A stretch of DNA of 64,000 bases. Source: Nymphaea colorata. Taxonomy: Eukaryota; Streptophyta; Magnoliopsida; Nymphaeales; Nymphaeaceae. Positions 52,701 through 60,890 of this stretch are shown piece after piece. Every line of letters starts with the position of its first letter. Within the stretch, counting starts at the first letter, position 1. The position numbers and the translations under genes were made by a program. A model generated the notes under the pieces. It saw nothing but the letters and a program-made list of their open reading frames with translations, was not told the origin of the DNA and made no database searches. The stretch is from contig NC_045146.1 of assembly GCF_008831285.2 (NCBI RefSeq), positions 4,412,972 through 4,476,971 on the forward strand, in the 5' to 3' direction.

Positions 52701-54631
52701 CATTGTAACTATGAAGCAGCATGCCTACCAAAATGGGCTTGTATAACATTCTATCAAGTTAGTTTTTCTGTCACTCACGAGCATACTTCTGCCACCTTTT
52801 ATGGAAAGAAAAATAGCCTTAACTGAAAAAGTTTAACTTCAACAACTAATTTTGAACACTAAAGGCAGGATGGATTAGTTAATAGCAATAAAGAAGGTAT
52901 GGATTTTCCAATAGCCAATTAATATGTCAGGGATGGATTTGGAAAGACCCTTTCTCCAGTTTTTTAACACTTTAAAAGATATCCTCTCTATGCACATCCA
53001 GTGCTGATTTTTTTTTCCTTAATTTACTTTAGTGAAATTTCTGTTGCTTCTTTGTTACCTTTTCCTTCAAGGAAAGAAGAAAACAAAAGATTGAACATGT
53101 CCATCTTTTTGTTCCAGTCAAACTGCTGCAAATGCAAGAAATATTTAAAAGAAAACTCGCTTAACAGGCATATATAATTTGGAATTTTGTTAAACATGTG
53201 AAACATCTTACCCTTCTGGCCGCCATAGTGTGGTGCTGTATCCCAAAACTCATCACGCATTTGCCTTAGTTGTGTCCTGGTAAGAGGTTGTGGATGCTTC
53301 CAAGCCTTTGGCTTCCTTATTTTTTTAGTTGTCTCTGAGAAAACACAAATTTCTCTGACTTATTAGAATTTCTGATGAATCTAACTTAACTAATTACAAG
53401 TTCGGGAACATAAACTAGTTGATGTATCTAAAATATTCTTTCATTCCAAAAACAACTACCTAGAAGTTTTGACTAAATCCTAGAGATTCCACAAACTTCG
53501 TTTGAAGCTTATATCACCAGCACCATGAGTATCACCATCATATATTATTTTTCCAAGAGATATGACAATGATAAGATCAACTCCTACCAAAAGGAAAATT
53601 CTTGTATATCTTACTGACTTGGAGGTAGATTAAGCTGTTGCTGATCACAAAAATATGGATTTTCAATTAAAAAAAAAGCAGACAGAAACTTCCAGCTGGA
53701 GAACCCAAAAGAAAGAATATAACTGAAAAACAATCAAACTAGAACAGGCCATGATTGGTAGAGAATTAGAGGGCATGAATGTAGCTTTCTTTAAATCAGA
53801 GAGTAGACTGACATTGTGATAGCAGTATGAGGACCTTAGTGATGTAAAGTTGGAGCTCAGAGTGCAGACCGCCTTTCCTTTTATATTAGTGATTGAATTT
53901 GAACAGACAATACGAGAAACAAGACGTAGAATTTGACATTTGAGAGCTGAATAGCCGCCGACTTTGATAGGAGGGGAACAGCGTAAATATGTCCGTATCT
54001 AAGTTCAAGAAACCAAATTCTCATATGGTAAGTTGCCAATTGGTGCATTAGACGCACAAAAAGAAAAGAGAAGTACCAGAAACAACCGCGAAGAAAGTGG
54101 GGAGCAAAAACAAAGGGAACTCAAATTTAAAAGCTAACTGAAAAAAGTGTAAAAACCACCATATTCAAGCGTCCTCACAACAATTTAACATCGTTAGCTT
54201 TCTCGAGGACTAATGCTTTTCCAAGATTCATCGATAAGATATCTCCGCCCGCAGTTCTTTAATACAACCACAAAACTACAAGCCATCTTGATCAGTTCTC
54301 AGAATTAACATAAAAAAATTCCTCAAATCAACTAATAATATTCCAGTGATGATGTCCATGAGTAAAAATATGCCAGCCGATACTTTAACGAAAGAAAAAT
54401 CCTCCAAATTGAAAAGGAAAAGGATTGAATTGCTGACAAATGGAATGAACCAAATACACAACTCTGGAACAAAACGAACTACAATAGCATCTTCGGCATC
54501 GCCAACATCGCACACGAGAGGATGAAAAAAGGACAACGAAGTGGAAGACAATAATAAGCTAAAATTCGACCGTAACCCCGATCACTTAACCAACCTTCGG
54601 CATTCTTATGCGAGGATCCAACGCACCCCAT
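43709..54631 (-). CDS. UBTD-type protein (ubiquitin domain-containing protein 1/2-like)
   Basis: Host gene with four coding exons (37, 123, 120 and 62 nt) giving 113 residues. All three introns are phase 1 with GT...AG borders, and the frame joins perfectly. The protein matches the N-terminal domain of UBTD1/2 (DC-UbP) proteins, which bind components of the ubiquitin system. Conserved blocks are KAWKHPQPLT, RDEFWDTAPHYGGQK, IWDALRAAAEADLTLTHAI and CYDERG, then KYELPKYVLSEP. There is no C-terminal ubiquitin fold, as expected for the short plant form. MGCVGSS at the start fits N-myristoylation at Gly2 with palmitoylation at Cys3, so membrane attachment is likely. Intron 2 (8,068 bp) contains copia element 3. 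No defect is seen in the coding sequence. The precise cellular role in plants is not known to me. Confidence 0.93.
43771..45023 (-). other. UBTD intron 3
   Basis: 1,253 bp, AT-rich. Apart from an AAAT tetranucleotide run near 43835, no repeat family was recognised. Confidence 0.85.
45024..45143 (-). CDS. UBTD gene exon 3
   Basis: Acceptor GCTGTCCAG|AGATT and donor GAAAGAG|GTAAAA. Encodes EIWDALRAAAEADL through CYDER, the most conserved part of the family. Confidence 0.95.
45144..46550 (-). other. UBTD intron 2, part left of copia 3
   Basis: AT-rich intron sequence. A duplicated TTGAAATTCAT(A/G)CTATTG-TCAAG word occurs near 45472 and 45665. There is no gene. Confidence 0.8.
46551..46555. repeat. 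Target-site duplication CAAGT (left)
   Basis: Matches CATGT at 51671-51675 in 4 of 5 bases. Confidence 0.6.
46556..46837 (-). repeat. 3' LTR of copia element 3
   Basis: Plus-strand ends TGTGAGAATC and CTTAACA, giving TGTTAAG...CTCACA on the element strand. Confidence 0.95.
46832..48226 (-). pseudogene. Copia 3 reverse transcriptase and RNase H
   Basis: A 464-residue open stretch. Reverse transcriptase motifs: DYDETFSPVIKM, QLDVKNAFLHG, YGLKQT and LIYVDDIVITG. RNase H motifs: YTDADWAGDPDDRRS, SSIEAKYRAM (here a Lys follows the catalytic Glu-Ala), LLCDNQSAI and HMEIDQHFIR. It ends at the 3' LTR. The domain looks intact. A frameshift near 48185, just after the RLVARGF motif, cuts it off from the upstream polyprotein. 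Confidence 0.95.
46838..46848 (-). other. Polypurine tract of copia element 3
   Basis: TTGAGGGAGGC on the minus strand directly upstream of the 3' LTR. Confidence 0.85.
48168..49450 (-). pseudogene. Copia 3 integrase and linker
   Basis: The integrase core starts in the open frame at SRIFDTIYSDVWGPAP and SRYYVIFIDSYSRHTW. The second Asp is in FQCDGGG and the Glu in QQNGIAERKH. The later part reads FGCVCYVHVDV and CRFIGYAENYKGY. A linker of about 100 residues leads to KARLVARGF of reverse transcriptase. In-frame stops lie at 49215 (after CDGGG), 48816 (after KGY) and about 48747. Confidence 0.92.
49451..50558 (-). pseudogene. Copia 3 zinc knuckle, protease, gag-pre-integrase
   Basis: Open and continuous into the integrase. 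Gag tail, then CCHC knuckle CFYCNKKGHVKSEC, then the protease active site WYVDSGAAAHVTGD and VFVVPSVKKNIISVSKL. The gag-pre-integrase follows with IWHGRLAHCSQSFVRSL and CSSCHLCKSHALPF. No defect is visible inside this stretch. Confidence 0.93.
50559..51134 (-). pseudogene. Copia 3 gag
   Basis: The start at 51134 (MDQLVPSLLSSS) lies 237 bases after the PBS. Plant copia gag motifs are KLNHSNYLTWKRQIVPFIKSHRLYGHIDG, split here only by description; then PEYEVWLAHDQSLVAYI, ALELWSTLATTYS and ARFLQLRRQFQDIK. An in-frame TAA at 50562-50564 (after DKDKVQ) separates it from the continuing frame. Confidence 0.92.
51371..51388 (-). other. Primer-binding site of copia element 3
   Basis: The minus strand TGGTATCAGAGCCAGGTT is an 18-nt perfect match to the 3' end of plant initiator tRNA-Met, directly beside the 5' LTR. 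Confidence 0.95.
51389..51670 (-). repeat. 5' LTR of copia element 3
   Basis: 282 bp, about five differences from 46556-46837. Confidence 0.95.
51671..51675. repeat. Target-site duplication CATGT (right)
   Basis: One mismatch to CAAGT at 46551-46555. Confidence 0.6.
51676..53211 (-). other. UBTD intron 2, part right of copia 3
   Basis: AT-rich, with no gene or recognised repeat. The donor GTAAGA stands at its right edge. Confidence 0.8.
53212..53334 (-). CDS. UBTD gene exon 2
   Basis: Acceptor TTTTCTCAG|AGACA and donor CAGAAGG|GTAAGA. Encodes residues from ETTKKIRKPKAW to HYGGQK, the basic segment and the FWDTAP block. Confidence 0.95.
53335..54594 (-). other. UBTD intron 1
   Basis: 1,260 bp, AT-rich. 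A 91-residue open frame inside (54276-54551, minus) is hydrophobic but has no family resemblance and is judged intronic noise. Confidence 0.75.
54595..54631 (-). CDS. UBTD gene exon 1 (coding part)
   Basis: The ATG at 54631 begins MGCVGSSHKNAE plus one base. The donor reads AAG|GTTGGT. The start is chosen because the MGC lipid-anchor motif is usual for this family and a GC-rich likely 5' UTR precedes it. Confidence 0.82.
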
Positions 54632-57297
54632 TCCTTCCGCCTCAAAGCTTTTCCTATAGCGAAAGAAAGAGATGAAATGAGAAGGAAAAAGGACGGATAT
54701 TACAAAAACCGAGAGTGGCGAGCAACCACCATCCGGCCACTCAATAGGAGGACCCGTCAGCAGCCGCGGGACGAGACTGGCGGCTGACGAATAAGAGGAC
54801 AGGGATCGGTTGAGGGACGTCGGATTCCCGAGAGCTAAACCGACGGCAGTGGTGGTTCTCCGGCGTGACAGTTCCGGCGAGCCACATGGAAGCTACCTGG
54901 GAGGCCAGGACGTTCGACGGCTCGCACCTCTGCTTTGCTGCCGAACACCAGCGAGCTGCGACGATGAAAAAGGCTCTCCTTCTTTTTCAAACATTTTATC
55001 TTTTTTATTTTGAAATTTCAAGTGGGACCCTAACTTTCATCCTTATTAGCTTTCCTATCTTTTAACTAAATACTCCTTTTCTTTGTCAGATCAGCATGGC
55101 TTCCAAATTTTGGTTTCCAAATTTTAATAACTCATTGTTTAGAAAAGCCCTGAAACAAGAAGTCCACAATTATTAATATATATGTCTCTGATAATTATTT
55201 GGAATTTTATGCTAAACGTGATTTATTTTTATTTTTTATAAAATAATATCTCTTAATTAATTGTTACCTTAGTTGCTTCCGCGAGTCTATGACACGTTGG
55301 TATGGTTACGATTACAGAACAAAATAATAAAACTACAAGTCTTTTTTCTTTTTTTCATGACTTCAGGGGCTTCAGATATTGTCCAGAACGCACATCAAAC
55401 GGCACTTATATTTTTAAAATTATTGACTAAGTCTAAACCAGTATTTTGCTAGCCCGAATTGCCCGTTAGGTGAATGAGGGGGAACCTGTGTTCTACCGTT
55501 TCACTTGAGGGGTAATTTTGTCTTTTTATAAAAATCCGTTTTTTGAAGTTCAGGCAAAAAGCATGTTGAAAAGAGATGTCATTAAAAAGGTGTGAATTAC
55601 GTAAGTTCAAAAATTATCCACCATCACATGAGGGTTACTTGGGTGTTGGGCATTCCGCCTGCAATAGTCAAATGCTCTAACAGATAGCTTGCTTCGACCA
55701 ATACAGTATCATATTTGATTATATGATAAAAAAGTAATTTCTATGGATCCAAAGTTAGAGATGTTGTCAGACGATGTGAAAAAAAGGCATATGCGACTAT
55801 AGAACTAATAGCTGGTACAACTGTATGATATAATTTCACTAGGTGTGCTATTATTTGCATTATTGTGCTTACATTGCTAATGTTGATTTTATCCTGTGCG
55901 CCTAAATAACCTTATTGTCTTTATATTATCTATCGATTTGCACAAATTGAATTGCTTTATTAGCTTTTACTACACGAATAAATCGCCTTCATGGTGGCAA
56001 TGTTGCTATCGCGAGGCAACATTTCTCCAACCCATGCAGTGTGGCAGCTCTTTAAGCCGCCACAAGCCTAAACGGATAAGCGAGTACGTAGCAAAAACAA
56101 AGAGTGCATAAAGAGACACCAAAAGAAGAAGAACTTGCAATGAGTTGTTTCATTCACTTAGAAAGGCAGTACATTATAAAAGAGAGTAAGCAAGGAGATT
56201 GACTCGACTTTACTTACAAGGATGACAGAAGGCTTATACAAGGATTATCATGTCGAACACTCAAAGCAAGGAATCCGAGACATGACACTTAGACCGATGG
56301 GAGGGTTACTCCTTTACAAGTGAATATGTATATACAAATGGACATTGTAAACAAAAGAAATATTATACACACACAAACACATGAGAACAATTGCAATGTT
56401 TTTAACAAGTTACTACTCCAACTCCATGTTACATGGTTGTTCTTGTTGTTGTTGTTCAATTGCTACATGCATCTCACAAATCGTTATGAATGCTCTGTTA
56501 TCCATCAAATTATTGTGAACGCTTTCCAACCATAAATTTTCAAGAGGAAATTGAACACCAAAAGAAGATATTGATGATAAACAAAAGGTCTTTTTATATT
56601 CTATAGATACAAACACAATCCAAGAGAAATATACCTTGGATTTCTTCAACTTAGTTTTATTTTTAATCAATTATGGTCCTAACATCCCCATAAGAGCTAA
56701 TCTTTATTACTATAGAGAGAGATAAAATCAAAGAGATGAGAGAATGAGGAAGAGGAATATGAGGGATGACAATGCCATGGAGAGATGGAGGAGGAAGAAC
56801 ACAAGAACGAGGGATGAGAGCCCACAAGGGCCATGTCCATGAGAAGGAGAATTGAAGGAGGAGATTCAATTAGATTTATCAATACTTTTTATACCTAGAT
56901 GACTTTAGCTAAAAGAAGTAAGGACCCGTGCATGTTTTTGCATCTAATTTTCAAAAACTTAGTGGAGCCAAGGGGGGTGCTAGGGTGGCTCCACCCTCTT
57001 GTTTGTGTTTGTGTATATATACAATTGGAACTTGTGCTCATCTAGAGAGCCCATAAAAAAATGAAGAGAAAGAGAGAGAAAGAGAGGTGTTTGGCAATTG
57101 ATACTTGAGGGAAAACAAAAAAAAACAAAAAATTCAACCTTTTATCTTTTCTGGTTGAAAGAAAAACAATAAAAAAATATAAACGACGAAAATGTCTCAT
57201 CACCTTTTTTTTCTCTGTTTATTTTTTGTCTCAACTGCAAATTTGCAAAAATCAAACTAGTGTCTAATACGGTGAGCTCCCTCGCTACGAGAAGACA
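54632..57297. other. UBTD 5' flank and intergenic region
   Basis: The first 300 bases (to about 54960) are GC-richer and probably hold the 5' UTR and promoter of the UBTD gene; I cannot place a TATA box or start site with confidence. From 55 to 57.3 kb the DNA is AT-rich without a supported gene. Around 56960-57000 a GGAGCCA...TGGCTCC pair forms a small inverted repeat. Confidence 0.5.
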
Positions 57298-57584
57298 ACA
57301 GCCATCGACAAAAAATAGCCACCTCGGAGCCCTCATTCCCCACCACTCAGCCATCGTCCCTCTGCCATTGACTATAATACTCAGATCCACCACCGCCCAC
57401 CGCTCAGCCACTGGTATGTTCTCGATTTCACCCTTTCCCTTCCCTTCTCTTGTGCTCTTCTTCTTATGTTCTTTTACTCGTGAATCAGCGACAGGAAATT
57501 GCTGGACTGCCAGAATCAAGGCTCACTACCCGACCCATAGCGTCCCGGCTACAGGTAATCCGTTGTGCCGGAGGTCGAACAGAG
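57298..57584. repeat. Left terminal inverted repeat of MULE
   Basis: Shares, inverted, the blocks CTCAGCCATCGTCCCTC, GATCCACCACCG, TGGTATGTTCTCGATTTCAC and CCCGGCTACAGGTAATCCG with the region 63758-64000. Confidence 0.75.
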
Positions 57585-57833
57585 TCGCCCCTTTCTCTAA
57601 CGCTGCTCCGACCGAACGCCGTGGTCTGTTCCGCCGTCGCCGGCCGTTCAACCACTGGTATGTTCTCGATTTCGCCCCTTTCCCTTCCGTTCTGTGTTCT
57701 TCTTCTTCTTCTTCTTCTTATGTTCTGCTGGTGAATCAGTGATGGAATTGGTGGACTGCCATAATCAAGGGTAACTGCTCGTCCCATAGAGACCTAGCTA
57801 CAGGTAATCTACTATGTCAGAAGTCGAGAAGAG
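57411..57833. repeat. Direct duplication of TIR module, 244-bp spacing
   Basis: 57411-57584 and 57655-57833 repeat the order CTGGTATGTTCTCGATTTC, TCTTCTTCTT run, GTGAATCAG, TGGACTGCCA and CTACAGGTAATC. G|GTATGT and CAG words look like splice borders, so a 5' UTR exon-intron unit may be duplicated. The copy at the right TIR is single as far as visible. Confidence 0.7.
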
Positions 57834-58893
57834 CATGCATGCGTGATTCCAAGAGGAGGCATGGGATTTTGTGGTATAAACAATTTGCCTGCAAGAGGCA
57901 TGGCTTCAAGAGACAAAATGGGGAAGAGATATGAGAATATGCAAGTATTAAATGTCGTTGCAAGGCTTCTATGACCATTGAACTGAACTTACATATGAAT
58001 AGGTGCCGAGTACATAACATTCAATATGCACACAATCACTATCTTCATTCTCCATCTAATGTGAATTTTCATAAGTCATCAAAGAAGATTTGTACTCCAT
58101 AAAAAAATACAGTGAACAATATGGTTGAGTCAGGTGTAAGACCATCCAAAGTTATATAGATCTTTTTGCACACTAGGCATGTGGAATGGAGCATGTGCCA
58201 TTTACACAAGATTAATTTATAAGCATTTGAAAAAAGTACAAAGTAGTTGGTACATGAAAGATGGTCAAACAATGATCAATTACTTGAAGAAAAAATAAGA
58301 TGGAAACTTGGAATTTTATTTCTCAATTCAGTATGATGAGCTAGCGCATACAGAAAATTGTTTCTGGGCAGATGCATAGTTCAGGAGGATTACTATTATT
58401 TCAATGACGTGGTGTCGTTTGATACTACCTATAAAAAAAATATCATATGCCATTTTCTTCATTCACTAGTGTAAATCATCATGGTAATGGTATAATTCTT
58501 GGGTGTGCACTTCTAGTTGATGAAAATAAACAAACATTTATATGGTTCTTCAAACAATGGTTGCATTGCATGGGTGGCCGTGCTTCAATATCATTTTTGA
58601 CTGATCAAGATATCGCGATAAAGACAGCAATGAAAAGTCTTCCCAAATACATTGCATAGGTGTTGTAATTGCCACATATTTACAAAGGTACCAACATATG
58701 TTGGCAACTTATGCAAACAGAACCGAGAATTTAAATACATGTGGAATGTAGTTCTTCAAGTATGAGACAGTTGAAGAATTTGAAAGTAGATGAGAAGAAA
58801 TGGTCAGACAATATCCTCAGATGTAAAAAATTGTTTAGGCAACTAATTTATGGAACGAAAGGAAGATATGGGCAAAACCATATTTTAGCAATA

Positions 58894-58901
58894 CTTTCAT
58901 G
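58894..58901. repeat. Target-site duplication CTTTCATG (left)
   Basis: Perfect 8-bp partner of 59930-59937. Confidence 0.92.
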
Positions 58902-59038
58902 CTATGTCACATAGGTATCGGTACGGGTACCAGTGTGGATACGGGTACAAACCATTTTTAAAAAATTTGGGTGTGGGGTACGGCTGTACACACACGTGGC
59001 ATTATATATAAATCAAAAAATTTAAAACAGAATAACAT

Positions 59039-59042
<4 letters not shown>

Positions 59043-59122
<80 letters not shown>
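59043..59122. repeat. (CA)n(TA)n compound microsatellite
   Basis: CA repeats to about 59074, then TA repeats to 59122. Confidence 0.95.
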
Positions 59123-59126
<4 letters not shown>

Positions 59127-59161
59127 AAATTACAAACAAAATAGCATATTCATAAATCATG

Positions 59162-59374
59162 ATCCAAATCAACACATTTCAGAAACAAACAACATAAACA
59201 AACAACAAAGTTGATTGTAAACAACATAATATACAGATGCTTCAAAGAGGGAACCGATTGCATGCGACAAACAGAAGAACCCACTCGAAAAAGAGAGTGA
59301 AATCAACACATTTCAGACAAGAACAACATAAACGAACAACATAATATACATATGCTTCAAAGAGGGAACCGACT
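59162..59374. repeat. Direct repeat inside hAT-like element
   Basis: AAATCAACACATTTCAGA begins both copies (about 59166 and 59301), and each ends with TGCTTCAAAGAGGGAACCGA. The first copy is longer by a 20-base insertion. Confidence 0.85.
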
Positions 59375-59929
59375 GTAGGGACGAACAAAAAAGATGATTC
59401 GGGAAAAATAAAACGAACAAAAAAAAAGGAAAAAACACTGCAGGCGATGAACAGAACATAGGATTCAGAACAATGGCGACGATGGAAGGCTCAGCCAAGA
59501 AAAGCGTCGTCTGTCGACCACGCACGACCACCGTGTTTCAGAAACTTGACATAAATGGAGAAAACGATGAAAAAAAAGCTAATACCGTCGCTGGACGCCG
59601 CCTGCCTTCGCCTGCCGTTCGTCGGGTGAAGATGGAAGTGGAACGACAGAAATGAAATGAAAAAGGTAGGGTTCGAACAATTTAACGTTAAATTCATCCT
59701 TTAAAAGTTAAAATGGGAAAAACGTTTTAATTAAAATCAGACAACTATAGACTCGGTCAACTTTGACAGAGTCTTAAAACAGTCGAAAATGACCGTGGGT
59801 GCATTGACCACACCCAGTGCGGTCAACGCTGCACTCCTGCCGTACCCACAGATGTATCCGTACCGGTACCGGTGTCGTATTGGTACCATGCGGGTACTCC
59901 TCCTTAAGAGGAGTACCCTTGTGACATAG

Positions 59930-59937
59930 CTTTCATG
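59930..59937. repeat. Target-site duplication CTTTCATG (right)
   Basis: Partner of 58894-58901. Confidence 0.92.
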
Positions 59938-60890
59938 GCATGAATGTCTACAACCCAACGAAGTGAAAGCATCAATTCATTTTTTAATAATTAAGTCAAT
60001 CAACATACATCTTTGTGTGAATTTGTAATAAGATATGAAGAGAGTCAATAGGCATCGTCACCTTGAGAAACAACTGGATTTCAAAATGAATAATGAAGTT
60101 GAACATATTAATATGCGTTTGCCATAGGAATTACATTTACGAGATACATTTACCCCAAGCTTGTATAGAAAAGACTTCAAAGAGAGTTCTTAGCAGGAAT
60201 AAGTTGCATAGATGTTTTTGTAAAAGAACATGTAGGTGGCGCAAGAGAATATCTTATTAAATAGAAAGTAGAACATGGAGGATATGAAGAATATTGTCTT
60301 TCATTTGATCATAGCACACAACTTTTGTCAATTTGTCAATGTAAACTATGAGAGTCTATTGGTGTTGTCTGTTGTCATATGCTTAGTGATGAGAGCAGAA
60401 GAAACTTCTTGTGACATATGTACTTCAATGATGGATGAGACATGCCAAGAGAGGTGTAGTGAAGGACGGATCAATGATAGTAGCATTGCCAAATACTTAG
60501 CTGCCTTTGATTGTGAAGAAAAATTTTCTTTAAATGAAGGCAAACACTTGTGTGAATCAAGCATTGTCCAGCAACGCATGTTTTATTCTTGCATCAGATG
60601 TGTTTACCAAACTATTACAAGATATGCAAGAACTTTTAGCTAAGGAGGTGGAAACTTGTGAATGGAGTTGCAATGCAGGTTCATAAAGGATGCATATCAG
60701 TAGTATTGGTGAAGGAGATGATTTTGTCAATGTACCAGATTGAAAACCTGTTCGTGCAAAGGGAACTGCAAAACGATGTGTGTTTGGGTGAGAGCAAACC
60801 AAATTGCATAGGTTGTGTGCATCCTATCAAAGACATGCACATGACTCTCGCACATGTCCTCTTAGGATGAATGCAATGTAAAGTACTTCT

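Larger units (their letters stand above)
58902..59929. mobile_element. Non-autonomous hAT-like element, 1,028 bp
   Basis: Ends CTATGTCACA are perfect 10-bp inverted repeats, followed by GGTACC/GGGTAC-rich subterminal sequence on both sides. An 8-bp duplication CTTTCATG flanks it exactly. It interrupts the FAR1-like transposase just before its TTQRSESINSFF motif. Inside are a CA/TA microsatellite, a direct repeat and a short frame (59473-59655, 60 residues) with no recognised domain. No transposase is present. Confidence 0.9.
57840..60890 (+). pseudogene. FAR1/FHY3-like MULE transposase, degraded
   Basis: The protein would bind element ends and catalyse transposition; related proteins were domesticated as the FHY3/FAR1 transcription factors. 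In order: FAR1 zinc cluster (GFKRQNGEE, IKCRCKASMTIELN, HNIQYAHNHYLHSP) at about 57890-58080; MULE core (FWADA, VVSFDTTYKKN with the first catalytic Asp, LGCALLVDENKQTFIWFF, LTDQDIAIK with the second) at 58350-58660; TTQRSESINSFF after the hAT insertion; VNRHRHLEKQLDF; a SWIM finger CQCKL...ESIGVVCCHML near 60330 with a stop inside; and KGTAKR plus HDSRTCPLR at about 60745-60870. Many stops and frame changes are present. The nested hAT splits it. Confidence 0.85.

Noticed and set aside
54276-54551. 91-residue hydrophobic minus-strand frame
   Set aside because: Located inside UBTD intron 1; no homologous protein recognised.
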